DNA from: Prionace glauca | Taxonomy: Eukaryota; Chordata; Chondrichthyes; Carcharhiniformes; Carcharhinidae | NCBI GenBank assembly: GCA_037974335.1 | Contig: CM075761.1 | Coordinates: 12,823,543 to 12,887,542, forward strand | DNA: 64,000 nucleotides | Direction: 5' to 3' | Part shown: piece by piece, positions 21,346 through 33,946 of the stretch | How the letters are laid out: each line of letters starts with the position of its first letter | Numbering within the stretch: the first letter of the stretch is position 1 | The notes under the pieces: model-generated | The model's input: the letters and a program-made list of their open reading frames with translations, nothing else | What the model was told of the DNA's origin: nothing | Database searches by the model: none | Position numbers and translations under genes: made by a program

Positions 21346-22304
21346 CAACATAAGAAATAAGAGCAGGATTAGGCCATCTAGCCCTTCGAGCCTGCCCCAC
21401 CATTCAATAAGATCATGGCTGATCTGTCGTAGCTCAGTTCCACTTTCCCGCTTTCTCCCCTGTCTATCAGAAACCTATCTACCCGTGACTTAAATATATT
21501 CAACGAGGCAGCCCCCACCACTTCAACGGGCAGAGAATTCCAGAGATTCACCACCCTTTGAGTGAAGAAGTTCCTCCTCAACTCTGATCTAAACTACCCC
21601 CCCCCACCCTTATCTTGAGGCTGTGCCCCCTAGTCCTGTTGTCCTTTCTGAGTGGGAAGAATCTCTCTACCTCTATCCTATCCATCCCCTTCATTATCTT
21701 ATACGTCTCTATAAGATCCCCCCTCATCCTTCTAAAGTCCAACGAGTACAGACCTAGTCTATTTAGTCTCTGTTCATAATCCAACCCCCTCATCTCCGGT
21801 ATCAGCCCAATGAACCTCCTCTGCACCCCCTCCAAGGCCAAAATATCCTTGCGTAAGTGCAGCGCCCAAAACTGCACACAGTACTCCAGCTGCGGCCTCG
21901 CCAGTGCCCTATACAGCTGCAGCAAGACCTCCCTACTTTTATATTCAATCCCCTTCGCTATGAAGGCCAGCATCCCATTCGCCTTCCTGACCACCTGCTG
22001 CACCTGCAGGCTGGGTTTTTGCGACTCATGCACAAGGACCCCCAGGTCCCTCTGCACCGTAGCATGCTGCAGCTTTTCACCATTTAAATAATAATCCCTC
22101 CTACTATTATTCCTGCCAAAGTGGATGACCTCACACTTGCTAACATTATACTCCATCTGCCAGGTCCTCGCCCACTCACTCAGCCTATCCAGATCTCTCT
22201 GCAGACTTTCCACACCCTCCGGCAATTTGCATTTCCACTCATCTTCGTGTCATCAGCAAGTTTCGTCACCCTACACTCAGCCCCCCTCCTCCAGATCATC
22301 TATA
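21346..22304 (-). mobile_element. LINE-A copy
   Basis: A-type UTR and coding from RRNFFTQRVVNLWNSLPVEV back through QRDLGVLVHESQKPSLQVQQ to the RT region (ESLQRDLDRLSEWARTWQME). A frameshift at the C-run near 21,598 separates the two open frames (21,378-21,581 and 21,578-22,225). 5' truncated in the RT domain. Confidence 0.9.
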
Positions 22305-22556
22305 CGCCTCTCCCAGCAGTTTTGGGCATTCTTCTCCTGTGGGTACAGAAGGAAAAAATGATGCTGTGACTCCTGTAGACAATCGAGGGTTTGCCCTCAA
22401 TGGCAAATACTGTGATAATCTTAGGTTGGGAGGAAGAAGGTGCTTCACGGTGAGGGAATGGAGGCATGCATAGTGCTGGGGATGGTGGTATCTAGGGGTG
22501 ATTTAGAGGACGATTATAGAGGCAGTTAAACACTCACCCTTGCTGCGTGGATAAGG
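22305..22556. other. Unassigned stretch
   Basis: No recognised gene or repeat. Confidence 0.35.
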
Positions 22557-22680
22557 TCATAGAGACATAGATTCATAAAGGTTTAGAGAATGGAAACAGG
22601 CCCTTCAGCTCAACTTGTCTATGCTGCCATTTCTTTTTTAAACCACTAAACTAATCCCAGTTGCCCGCATTTGCCCATAT

Positions 22681-23233
22681 CTGTGTGCAGTTTTGGTCGC
22701 CGTACTTACGCAAGGATATTTGGAGGGAGTGCAGAAGAGGTTTACTAGACTGATACCAGAGTTGAGGGGGTTGAACTATGAGAAGAGGCTGAATAAACTA
22801 GGCTTGTACTCGTTAGAGTTTAGAAGAATGAGGGGAGATCTCATTGAGATGTATAAGGTGATGAATGGGATGGATAGGATAGAGGTGGAGAGGCTCTTCC
22901 CGCTCAGAAAGGATAGTAGGACTAGGGGGCACAGCCTCAAGATAAGGGGGGGGCGGTTTAGAACGGAGTTGAGGAGGAACTTCTTCACTCAAAGGGTGGT
23001 GAATCTCTAGAATTCTCTGCCCGTTGAAGTGGTGGAGGCTGCCTCGTTCAATATTTTTAAGACACGGGTTGATGGGTTTTTGATAAGCGAGGGGATTAAG
23101 GGTTATGGGGAGAGGGCGGGAATGTGGAACTGAGACACAACAGATCAGCCATGATCTTATTGAATGGCGGGGCAGGCTCGAAGGGCTAGATGGCCTACTC
23201 CTGCTCCTATTTCTTATGTTCTTATGTTCTTAT
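22681..23233 (+). mobile_element. LINE-A nested in LINE-D
   Basis: 5' truncated A copy. The frame runs through RLIPELRGLNYEKRLNKLGL and RRNFFTQRVVNL to an early stop, followed by a full A-type UTR and three TTATGTTC-like units. Confidence 0.92.
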
Positions 23234-23697
23234 ATCGCTCTATACACATGGTATCCATGTAACTATCTAATTTTTTTTAAGACAAATTGTACCTGCCTCT
23301 AGCAGCTTGTTCCAGTCACTCACCACTCTCTGTGTGAAAAAAATCGCCCTTCTGGACAATTCTGTATCTCTTCCCTCTCACTTTAAACCCTTTAGTTTTA
23401 TTCTCCCCTTCCTTTGGACATTTGGGAAAATACATTGACTATCCAGCTGATCTGTGCCACTCATTAATTTATAGACATGTATAAGATCACCTCTTAGCCT
23501 CCTCTGCACCAGGGAATAAATTCCCAGTCTGTCCAGCCTTTCCTTATTAAGTCCTGGTTGCATCCAGGAAATCTTTGCTGCGAGTTGCTAGTTTAATAAT
23601 ATCCTTTTCTATAATTGTGTGACTAGAATTGTCCACAATATTCCAAGTGTAGCCTTACCAAAGTCATGTACAACTTCAACAAGACTTTCCATCTCCT

Positions 23698-24251
23698 CTC
23701 ATTTGGAGTACTGTGCGCAGTTCTGGTCGCCTCACTATAGGAAAGACGTAGAAGCTATTGAAAGGGTGCAGAGGAGATTTACAAGGATGTTGCCTGGACT
23801 GGGAGGCATGCCTTATGAAGATAGGTTGAGGGAGCTGGGACTCTTTTCCCTGGAGAGGCGAAGGTTGAGAGGCGACCTGATAGAAGTTTATAAAATGTTG
23901 AGAGGAATAGATAGGGTGGACTCTCAGAGGCTATTTCCCCGGGTTGAAATGGTCGCTACGAGAGGACACAGATTTAAGGTGCGGGGAGGGAAGTACAGAG
24001 GTGATGTTAGGGGTAAGTTTTTCACTCAGAGGGTAGTGAGTGATTGGAATCGGCTGCCGTCGTCGGTGGTGGAGGCGAACTCGCTGGGGTCTTTTAAAAG
24101 ACTTCTTGATGAGTATATGGGGTTTAATGGGATTGGGGGTTATAGATAGGTCTATAGATTGGTGGGGTTGATGCGATCGGCGCAACTCGAGGGCCGAAGG
24201 GCCTGTTTGTGCTGTAATGTTCTATGTTCTATGTTCTATGTTCTATGTTCT
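23698..24251 (+). mobile_element. LINE-C nested in LINE-D
   Basis: Coding tail and C-type UTR with four ATGTTCT units. It splits the D sequence between catctcct and tcagtgtcc. The uninterrupted D site is visible in the second D fragment near 25,450-25,475. Confidence 0.92.
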
Positions 24252-25284
24252 TCAGTGTCCTAATCGATGAAACCAAACATGTTGAATGCTTTCTTCACCA
24301 CCCTGTCCACCACTTTCAAAGAACTATGAACATGTACCCCTAGATCTCTTTGTTCTGTAACTCTCCCTACCATTAACTGAATAAGTCCTGCCCTGGTTCA
24401 ATCGACCAAAATGCATCACCTCACATTTATCTAAATTAAACTGCATCTGCCATTAGTCAGCCCACTGGCCCAATTGATCAAAATCCCATTGCAATTGGAG
24501 ATAACTTTCTTCACTGACAACTATGTCACCATCCTTAGTCTCATCTATACACTTACTAACCATGCCTCCTATATTCTCATCCAGATCATTAATATAAATG
24601 ACAAATAACAGTGGACCCAGCACTGATCCCTGAGGCACACCACTAGACAGATGTCTCCAGTTTGAAAAACAACTCTCCACTACTACCCTCTAGTTTCTGT
24701 CAAGAAACCAATTTTCTATCCATTTAGATATGTCACGCTGGATCCCGTGAGATTTAAACTGATGCAACAACCTACCATGTGGTACCTTGTCGAAGGCCTT
24801 ATAACGTCCACATAGACAACATCAACTGCACTGCCCTCATCTACCTTCTGGGTCACCCCTTCAAAAAACTCAACAAGTTTGTCAGACATGATTTTCCACT
24901 CACAAAGCCATGCTGACTGTCCCTAATCAGTGTGTGTGTGTGTCTAAATGCCTGTAGATCCTGTCTCTCAAAATACCTTCCAACAATTTACCCACCAGAG
25001 ACGGAGGGCTCACTGCCCTATAGTTCCCAGGCTTTTCCCTGCAGTCCTTTTTAAACAAAGACACAACATTTGCCACTCCCCAATCTACAGGTAGCTCAAC
25101 TGTGACTAGCAGTGAATCAAATATCTCGGTTAGGAAATATTTTCTCCCAAGCTTCCCACAATGTCCTGGAATACATTACATCAGGTTCTGGGGTTTTATC
25201 TACCTTGATTCGCTTTAAGACTTCCAACACTTCCTTCTCTGTAACATGTACACTCCTCAAGACATCACTATTTATTTCCCCCAG

Positions 25285-25620
25285 TTCCCAGGCCTTTCCT
25301 TACCATGTCCTGGCAGCATCCAAGGAAATCTTTGCTGCTAGTTGCTAGTTTAATATTATCCTTTTCTATAATTGTGTGACTCGAAGTGTCCTCAATATTC
25401 CAAGTGTAGCCTTACCAAAGTCATGTACAACTTCAACAAGACTTTCCATCTCCTGTATTCAGTGTCCTAATCGATGAAACGGACATGTCAAATGCCTTCT
25501 TCACTACCCTATCCACCTATGACTCAACTTTCAAAGAACTTTGAACATGTACCCCTAGATCTCTTTGTTCTGTAACTCTCCCCATCTCCCTACCATTAAC
25601 TTCCGTGTTTTTTCTCAACA
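25285..25620 (-). mobile_element. Second LINE-D fragment inside LINE-D
   Basis: Repeats the D segment seen around 23,555-23,697 and 24,252-24,390 (shared: ctttgctgctagttgctagt, tcagtgtcctaatcgatgaa). It interrupts the RT-linker region of the larger D copy. Confidence 0.75.
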
Positions 25621-26615
25621 CTAAATCCGGATGGGAAATATTAATTTTGGAGCTCACCCAAATCTTCTGGATCCACACATAGGTAATCTTGGTGAACCTG
25701 AAGAGGCCCTACTCTCTCCCTCGTTCCTCTTTTGCCCTTCATGTATTTACGGACGTTCTTTGGATTCTTGATTGCCTTATCCGCCAAAAGAATCTCATAC
25801 CCCCTTTTTGCCCTCCTGATTTCTCCCTTAAATCTACTCCTACACCCCTTTATATTCTTCAAGGGATTCACCTGATCTCGGCTCCCTGTGCACGTCACGT
25901 GCTTCTATCTGCTTCTTGACCAGGGACTCGATATCCCTATTCCTGCCAGCCTTTCCCTTCACTCTAAGAGGGATGTGTTTCTCCTGAACACAGGTTAGCA
26001 CACTTTTGAAGGTGTGCCTCTTACCAGACGTTCCTTTGCCCTCCCAAAGACTCTGCCAACTGTCTTTTGAAAGTTCCTGCCTGATACCATCAAATTTGGC
26101 CTTACTCCAGTTTAAAATTTTAACGTTTGGTCTATTAATCTCCAAAGCTATCTCAAAACCAATAGAATTACGGCCACGGGCCCCAAAGTGATCCCTCACT
26201 CACACGTCTTTCACCTGTCCTTCCTTATTTCCCATAATTTCCCAATAGGAAGTCAAGCTTTGCCCCCTCCTTAGTCGGACCATCCACATACTGAATGACA
26301 AATTCCTCCTGAATCCACTCAAGAAATTTGTCTCCGTCCTTGCCTCTAGTGCAATGCCTGTCCCAGTCAAAAGTTAAAATCTCTAACTATTACCACGCTA
26401 TTTTCCTTGGAACTCTCTGTAATCTCCTTACGTACTTGCTGCTCCATTTCCCGTTGACTATTTGGGGGCCTATAGTGTAACCCCAAAAAGTGATGTCCCC
26501 CCTTCTTATTTCGCAGTTCTACCCATATAGACTGAATGGCCGATCCCTTGGATATCACCCCTCTCAGTACGGCCGTGATGCTTTCCCTCATCAAAAGTGC
26601 AACTCCCCCTCCTCT

Positions 26616-27436
26616 GGTCTGGAGGGATGTCGGAAGTTGCAGTGGGACATAGATAGGATGCAAGACTGGGCGGAGAAGTGGCAGATGGACTTCAACGCAG
26701 ATAAATGTGAAGTGATCCATTTTGGCAGGACCAATGGGATGGAGGAGTACAATATCAAGGGTAGGAGTCTTAGCAGTGTTGGGGAGCAGAGGGATCTGGG
26801 GGTCCAGATCCACAGGACTCTTAAATCGGCCTCGCAGGTGGAGGATGTGGTCAAGAAGGCGTATGGTGCACTGGCCTTCATTAATCGAGGGATTGAGTTT
26901 CGGAGTCGGGAGGAAATGCTGCAACTTTATAAGACCCTTGTCAGACCCCACTTGGAGTACTGTGCGCAGTTCTGGTCGCCTCACTACAGGAAGAATGTGG
27001 AAGCTATTGAGACGGTGCAGAGGAGATTTACAAGGATGTTGCCTGGATTGGGAGGCATGGCTTATGAGGATAGGTTGAGGGAGCTGGGACACTTTTCCCT
27101 GGAGAGACGAAGGTTGAGAGGTGACCTGATAGAGGTTTATAAAATGTTGAGAGGAATAGATAGGGTGGACTCTCAGAGGCTATTTCCCCGGGTTAAAATG
27201 GTCGCTACGAGAGGACACAGATTTAAGGTGCGGGGAGGGAAGTACAGAGGTGATGTTAGGGGTAAGTTTTTCACTCAGAGGGTGGTGAGTGAATGGAATC
27301 GGCTGCCGTCTGTGGTGGTAGAGGTGAACTCTCTGGGGTCTTTTAAAAGTCTTCTGGATGAGTATATGGGATTTAATGGGATTGGGGGTTATAGATAGGA
27401 CTATGGCTTGGTAGGTATAGCAGTGATCGGTGCAAA
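26616..27436 (+). mobile_element. LINE-C nested in LINE-D endonuclease region
   Basis: Open for about 302 codons from inside RT (MDFNADKCEVIHFGRTNGME) to the stop, then a UTR that breaks off after gatcggtgcaa without the ggccgaagggcc hairpin or tail repeats. The 3' end was lost after insertion. Confidence 0.9.
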
Positions 27437-27918
27437 TCTTTCCCATAGCATCTGTCCCTTGGAATATTGAACTGCCAGTTCTGTGCCTCCCTGAGCCATG
27501 TTTCAGTAATTGCTATAATATCCCAGTCCCATGTACCTACCCATGTCCCATGTTCCTGACACTCAGGAACAGTCCCATGTTCCTGAGTGTCAGGCCACTT
27601 CCATTGAAATAAATGCAGTTTAATCTAGACTTCCCTAGCTCTCTGTTTTGCTTTTACCTGATCTGTCTGGTACTAGGATTACGAAGATTACTCTGCAACG
27701 TAATGTCCTCCCTTTAAATTCTGCGCTGTCCTCAAACTTCTCCTTTGTCTCTCTTCTGCTTTGGATTCCACCCCCCGCCAAACTAGTTTAAACCCTCCCG
27801 AGTGGCTCTGGCAAATCTCCCCACCAGGATGTTCATCCCTCTCCACTTCAGGTGTAACCCACCCCTCTTGAATAGCTCAGCTCTTCCCTACAAAACATCC
27901 CATTGATCCGAAAATCCA

Positions 27919-29282
27919 ATGATGTTGCGCCAACCAGTTAAAGAAAAAAGCAAAGACCCTCTAACCTAAACCAATCCCTTTTCATCCATAAACCTATCCA
28001 CAGATCTCTTAAACGCCCCCAAACTAGGTGCATTTACAACTGCAGCAGGCAGGGCATTCCAATCCCTCACCACCCTCTGGGTAAAGAACCTACCCCTGAC
28101 ATCCGTCCTATAACTACCCCCCCCCCCCTTAATTTAAAGCCATGCCCCCTCGTGCTAGCTTTCTCCATCCGAGGAAAAAGGCTATCACTATCCACCCTAT
28201 CCAAACCTCTGATCATCTTATATGTTTCAATAAGATCCCCTCTTAGCCGCCTTCTTTCCAACGAAAACAAACTCAAATCCCTCAGTCTCTCCTCATAGGA
28301 TCTCCCCTCCATACCAGGCAACATCCTAGTAAACCTCCTCTGCACCCTTTCCAAAGCCTCCACGTCCTTCCTATAATGTGGGGACCAGAACTGCACACAA
28401 AACTCCAAGTGCGGCCGCACCAGAGTTTTGTGTAGTTGCAACATGACGCTGCTGTTCTTAAATTCAATCCCCCTACCAATAAACGCCAAGACACCGTATG
28501 CCTTCCTAACAACCCTATCTACTTGATTTCCAACTTTCAGGGATTTATGTACACATACACTTAGATCCCTCTGTTCATCCACACTATTCAGAGTCCTACC
28601 ATTAGCCCTATACTCTACACATCCGTTATTCCTGCCAAAGTGAATTACCTCACACTTCCCCACATTAAACTCCATCCGCCACCTCTCGGTCCAGCTCTGC
28701 AACTTGACCAAGTCTCCCTGTAAACTAAGACACCCTTCCTCACTATCTACCACACCTCCGACTTTGGTGTCATCAGCAAATTTAATGATCCACCCAACTA
28801 TACCCTCATCCAGATCATTAATAAAAATTACAAACAGCAGTGGCCCCAAAACAGATCCCTGAGGCACACCACTCGTAACCGAACTCCATGACGAATATTT
28901 ACCATCAACCACCACCCTCTGTCTCCTATCCGCCAGCTAATTCCTCATCCAATTTCCTAAATCACCCTCAATCCCATACATCTGCATTTTCTGCAGAAGC
29001 CTACCATGGTGAACCTTATCAAACGTCTTACTAAAATCCATATACACCACATCAACTGCCTTACCCCTATCCACCTCTTTGGTCACTTTCTCAAAAAACT
29101 CGATAAGGTTAGTAAGGCACGACCTACCCGCTACAAAACTATGCTGACTGTCTCTAATCAATTCATTCCTCTCCAAATAACTATAAATCCTATCCCTAAT
29201 ATTTTTTCTAAAACCTTGCCCACAACAGAAGTAAGACTCACCGGTCTATAATTCCCGGGGAAGTCTCTGTTCCCCTTCTGAG
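27919..29282 (-). mobile_element. LINE-B copy with most of RT
   Basis: From the right: RT start (NRDFPGNYRPVSLTSVVGKV), RT fingers and palm (ELIRDSQHSFVAGRSCLTNL, VVYMDFSKTFDKVHHGRLL), SGVPQGSVLGPLLFVIFIND, KFADDTKVGGVV, and the C-terminus. Split into three frames by a stop near 28,936, a frameshift near 29,170 and one at the C-run near 28,120. The tail is cut at gatgttgcgccaacc. Confidence 0.9.
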
Positions 29283-29286
29283 TTAT

Positions 29287-29425
29287 GATGTGGGTATGCC
29301 GGCGTTGGACTGGCGTAAACACAGTAAATAGTCTGACAACACCAGGTTTTAGTCCAACCGATTTATTTGATAATCTACTGGCAATCTTTCGGGTTAGCCC
29401 CTTCGTCAGGTGAATGTTCTGAGTT
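29287..29425 (-). repeat. Single copy of the repeat that forms the 61.4-kb palindrome
   Basis: Shares gatgtgggtatgccggcgtt, cagtctgacaacaccaggttt-like and ccaaccgatttatttgataa blocks with 61,374-61,612. Here it is a single arm followed by a diverged region (ggcaatctttcgggttagcc). Confidence 0.85.
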
Positions 29426-29592
29426 GCCATGTCCCTGAAGTGTTGAAATTATGCTGTGGGGTGGCCTCTGGGAATTTGCAATTGCAAAGTCGTTCAGAGA
29501 GTGGAAAATAAAATAAATGAGATCGGCAATGGAATATGTTTATTCTAGAAACTGAGCTGCCATGCTCAAAGACTATATTTTAACATTATTTC

Positions 29593-30444
29593 GACATAGA
29601 TAGGATGCAGGCATGCAGGAATGGGCGGAGAAGTGGCAGATGGAAATCAACGCGGATAAATGCGTAGTCGTCCATTTCGGCAGAACCAACGGGATGAACG
29701 AGTACACTATTAAGGGCAGGGGTCTTAGTAGCGTTGAAGAGCAGAAGGATCTCGGGGTCCGGGTTCACAGGACTCTTAAATCGGCCTCGCAGGTGGAGGA
29801 GGTGGTCAAGAAGGCGTATGGTGTACTTGCCTTCATTAATCGAGGGATTGAGTTTAGGAGTCGGGAGGTAATGCTGCAACTTTACAGGACCCTCGTCAGG
29901 CCTCATTTGGAGTACTGTGCGCAGTTCTGGTCGCCTCACTATAGGAAAGACGTAGAAGCTATTGAAAGGGTGCAGAGGAGATTGACAAGGATGTTGCCTG
30001 CACTGGGAGGCATGCCTTATGAAGGTAGGTTGAGGGAGCTGGGACTCTTTTCCCTGGAGAGGCGAAGGTTGAGAGGCGACCTGATAGAAGTTTATAAAAT
30101 GTTGAGAGGAATAGATAGGGTGGACTCTCAGAGGCTATTTTCCCGGGTTGAAATGGTCGCTACGAGAGGACACAGATTTAAGGTGCGGGGAGGGAAGTAC
30201 AGAGGTGATGTTAGGGGTAAGTTTTTCACTCAGAGGGTGGTGAGTGAATGGAATCGGCTGCCGTCGTCGGTGGTGGAGGCGAACTCGCTGGGGTCTTTTA
30301 AAAGACTTCTGGATGAGTATATGGGGTTTAATGGGATTGGGGGTTATAGATAGGTCTATAGATTGGTGGGGTTGATGTGATCGGCGCAACTCGAGGGCCG
30401 AAGGGCCTGTTTGTGCTGTAATGTTATCTGTTCTATGTTCTATT
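29593..30444 (+). mobile_element. LINE-C copy, 5' truncated
   Basis: Intact frame of 246 codons from the RT end (MEINADKCVVVHFGRTNGMN) to the stop, complete UTR and ATGTTCT tail. Very close to the 19.7-kb copy. Confidence 0.93.
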
Positions 30445-30572
30445 ATTATTAATGCGTGGAATATGGGTTTTTCTGAATGGTCTGGCTTTCACTGCCTATC
30501 CATGCATGCACTTCAGGAGATCTGATGGTGAAAGATGCATTAACTCTTAAAATCAGAAGCAGTATTCTCCCA

Positions 30573-32597
30573 GAGAGTGCAGAGGAGGTTTACCAGGATG
30601 TTGCCTGGTATGGAAGGACTGGGTTATGAGGAAAGATTGAAGAAATTGGGGCTGTTTTCCCTTGAAAGACGGTGACTGAGGGGGGATCTAATAGAGGTAT
30701 ATAAGATTATGAAGGGTATAGATAGAGTAAACAGAGGTAAGCTATTTCCTATGTTAGAGACACACAGTACGAGGGGCCACGGATTAAGGTGAGGGGGGAG
30801 AGGTAATGGGCAATGGTTGCCGGGGGGGGGAGGTAATGGTGGTTGATGGTAAATATTCATCATGGAGTTCGGTTACGCGTGGTGTGCCTCAGGGATCTGT
30901 TTTGGGGCCACTGCTGTTTGTAATTTTTATTAATGATCTGGATGAGGGTATAGTTGGGTGGATTAGTAAATTTGCTGATGACACCAAAGTAGGAGGTGTG
31001 GTAGATTGTGAGGAAGGGTGTCATAGTTTGCAGGAAGACTTAGACAGGTTGCAGAGCTGGGCCGAGAGGTGGCGGATGGAATTTAATGCGGAGAAGTGTG
31101 AGATAATTCACTTCGGTAGGAACAACAGATGTGTCGAGTATAGGGCTAACGGGAGGACTTTGAATAGTGTGGAGGAGCAGAGGGATCTAGGTGTATGTGT
31201 AAATAGATCCCTGAAAGTTGGGAATCAAGTAGATAAGGTTGTTAAGAAGGCGTACGGTGTCTTGGCGTTTATTGGTAGGGGGACTGAATTTAAGAGTTGC
31301 AGTGTCATGTTGCAACTGTACACAACTCTGGTACGGCCGCACTTGGAGTACTGTGTGCAGTTCTGGTCCCCACATTACAGGAAGGATGTGGAGGCTTTGG
31401 AGAGTGTGCAGAGGAGGTTTACTAGGATGGCATGCTGGCGAGGTCCTATGAGGAGAGACTGAGAGATTTGGGATTGTTTTCGTTGGAAAGAAGGCAGCTA
31501 AGAGGGGACCTTATTGAAACATATAAGATGATTAGAGGTTTAGACAGGGTAGATAGTGATAGCCTTTTTCCTCGGATTGAGAAAGCTAGCACGAGGGGGC
31601 ATGGCTTTAAATTAAGGGGGGGGTAGCTACAAGACGGATGTCAGGAGTAAGTTCTTTACCGAGCGGGTGGTAAGGGATTGGAATGCCCTGCCTGCTGCAG
31701 TTGTAAATGCACCTAGTTTGGGGGCGTTTAAGAGATCTGTGGATAGGATTATGGACTAAAAGGGATTGGTTTAGGCTAGTGGGTCATTGTTTTTGTAACT
31801 GGTCGGCGCAACATCGTGGGCCGAAGGGCCTGTTCTGCGCTGTAAATGTTCTATGTTCTATGTTCTATGTATAACACAGATATTAGAGGGAGGTTTTTCA
31901 CGCAGAGGGTAGTGGGGGTATGGAATGCTCTGCCAAGTAAGGTGGTGGAGGCAGGCACGCTGGAGTTGTTTAAGAGTAACTTAGACAGGGACATGAGTGG
32001 ACTGGAGATAGGTGGATATAGGACATTGTTTTAAACAAAACCTTGTTTAAAAGCATTAGCATTGGGACGTCCCTGGTAATGTATAAGGATGTGGAATGAT
32101 AATAATGTTTCTCTCTTTTAATTCACAGGTTTTAATTCGGTCCGCCTTGTTGTCCAACGAGGGGCAGACACGCGATGGGTCGTACGGGGGCTGCTCTTGG
32201 TTGTTCGAGATTGGCCTAGTGCTTCATGTCGTTAGTGTGTGCCTGAACTGGACCAGATACTGGGCAAGACGACAGCTCAGTGACTATCACTGATTGCTGT
32301 GCAGACACATGGATTTGGGGCCGATGTCTGTGGGAGTTTGCACATTCTCCCCGTGCCTGCGTGGGTTTTCTCCGGGTGCTCCGGTTTCCTCCCACACCCC
32401 AAAGATGTGCTATTAGGCTGATTGGAGGTAATAACGTGTCCCTAAATTAGTTTTCCCTCAATGTGGATGGCCATAAAAACAATAGATAAGGGTCATGGAG
32501 GGTGGGGGGGGTGCACTGGTAATGTTAAAATGGTGGCGCGGGCTCCTTGAGCCGAATGGCCTGTTTCCCGGGCTGTTTCGGTTCTTTGTTCTTTGTA
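30573..32597 (+). mobile_element. LINE-E copy split by LINE-B
   Basis: The 5' half is 30,573-30,805 ([20 protein letters not shown]-like to THSTRGHG) and the 3' half 31,869-32,597 (TDIRGRFFTQRVVGVWNALP, stop at 32,034, spacer, V-SINE-like block at 32,335-32,430, ggccgaatggcctgtttccc hairpin and GTTCTTT tail). The coding sequence is contiguous with the 13.4-kb copy once the insertion is removed. This is the clearest demonstration that the V-SINE-like body belongs to the LINE-E UTR. Confidence 0.85.
30806..31868 (+). mobile_element. LINE-B nested in LINE-E
   Basis: RT palm onward (VTRGVPQGSVLGPLLFVIFI, SKFADDTKVGGVVDCEEGC) with one frameshift near 31,430, coding tail, ggccgaagggcctgttctgc and ATGTTCT tail. 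A run of Gs marks the 5' junction. Confidence 0.88.
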
Positions 32598-33199
32598 TAA
32601 CGTGTCCTATCATCACGGACACCACGCCAATTGCATCTCTGGATCAGGTGCCATTTCAATGCTGTCCTTCCGTGGCTCTGGTCATTTGGAAATTAAATAC
32701 ACAATGTTCAGAAAACTGTCATTCTGAGGCCGACATTACCAAGGGATATCTCTTCTCAATTTAACTGTGGACATTAAGATAATGAAGTGTGTACTTTTTT
32801 AAATATTAATTACAAAATTCAAGAAGCAAAAGTGAATTCAACAGCACAAATTAATTCACTATCTTAGTCTAGTAAAGCAAATCAAATCAATAAAACACAA
32901 TCTATACATAATTTAGACACTCGATCTAATGAAAATGCAAGAAGATGGTGCAAACCCTTCAAATGTGTCACTTTGCCTGACACTGTTCTGGTATTATTCT
33001 TCCTGCTTGTTCACTGTTTTTTACATAATTGGATGACCAGAGAGAGAATAGATCTCCTCATGGACCAATGTGCATTCATATGTATAGAATCACAGTGGAT
33101 AGGCGAGATGGTCAATGAATATCCCCCTCTATGTTTACCATGGTGGAAGACACGAAGACGTGTGTACCTGGGAAGTTAGTGGTGAACTATTTGGGGGGC
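32598..33199. other. Unassigned AT-rich stretch
   Basis: No recognised gene or repeat. Confidence 0.4.
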
Positions 33200-33830
33200 A
33201 GTTCCCATTATAGCAGATGAGGTGATGGAAGTTTTAAAATGGATGGAGGTGTATAAACCTCCTGGCGCTGACCAGGTATATCCTGGTTGAGAAATATGCA
33301 CCATCGTTCGCCATGGGTGAGGTACCAGAAGAGAGGACGTCACTGAATGTTGTGTCCTTATGTAAGAGGGACTGCAATGAAAAATCTGGGACTTGTAGAA
33401 CTGGATGTGTAACATTTGTAAATTACGAGAGGGGATTCGGAGGGATAAGATATGCAGGCTTTTAGAAAGATTGGGTTTGATTGGGAGTTGGCAGCACGGC
33501 TATGTATTTGGGAGATCATGTCATATAAATGTGTCAGAGTTTGTAATGAAGTGACCAGGAAGATTGATGAGGAAAGGGTGGTAGATGTAGATTATATGGA
33601 CTTCAGTAAGACTTTTGAGAAAGTTCCCCTGGTTCACTGCTCTGGGAATTCACATCACATGGAATCCAGGGAGAGCTGGCAAATTGGATATACAATTGGC
33701 TTGACGGTAGGAGGCAGAGGGCAATGGTGGAAGGACACTTGTGCCTGCCCCAGGGTCAGTGCTGGATTTATTGCTGTTTGTTATCTATATCAACGATTTG
33801 GATGAGAATGTACAAGGCATGGTAAAGAAG
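33200..33830 (+). mobile_element. Old LINE RT fragment
   Basis: Decayed RT pieces in order: VLKWMEVYKPPGADQVYPG, then VVDVDYMDFSKTFEKVP near 33,580, then LDLLLFVIYINDLDENVQGM near 33,760. A member of, or close to, LINE-D. Confidence 0.75.
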
Positions 33831-33946
33831 TTCATCTCGGCTAGGGGACCCGCAATTTCCTCCCTAGCCTCCCACAATGCCCTTCATCAGGCCCCGGGGG
33901 TTTGTCTACCTCGATGCACGTTAAGAGTTCCAGCACCTCCTTCTTT

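Larger units (their letters stand above)
22557..27918 (-). mobile_element. LINE-D, older long copy with endonuclease and RT remnants
   Basis: Minus strand, read from the right. About 27,431-27,620 encodes the endonuclease segment DIIAITETWLREAQNWQFNI. Bases 26,370-26,615 encode RGGGVALLMRESITAVL and FLGLHYRPPNSQREMEQQVR. Bases 25,640-26,200 give the linker (RRAKRGYEILLADKAIKNPK). Bases 24,450-25,290 give RT (SSGVPQGSVLGPLLFVIYIN), and 22,557-23,694 the C-terminus and tail. Inside it lie a LINE-A, two LINE-C copies and a second D fragment. Many stops and frameshifts; long dead. Confidence 0.8.
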
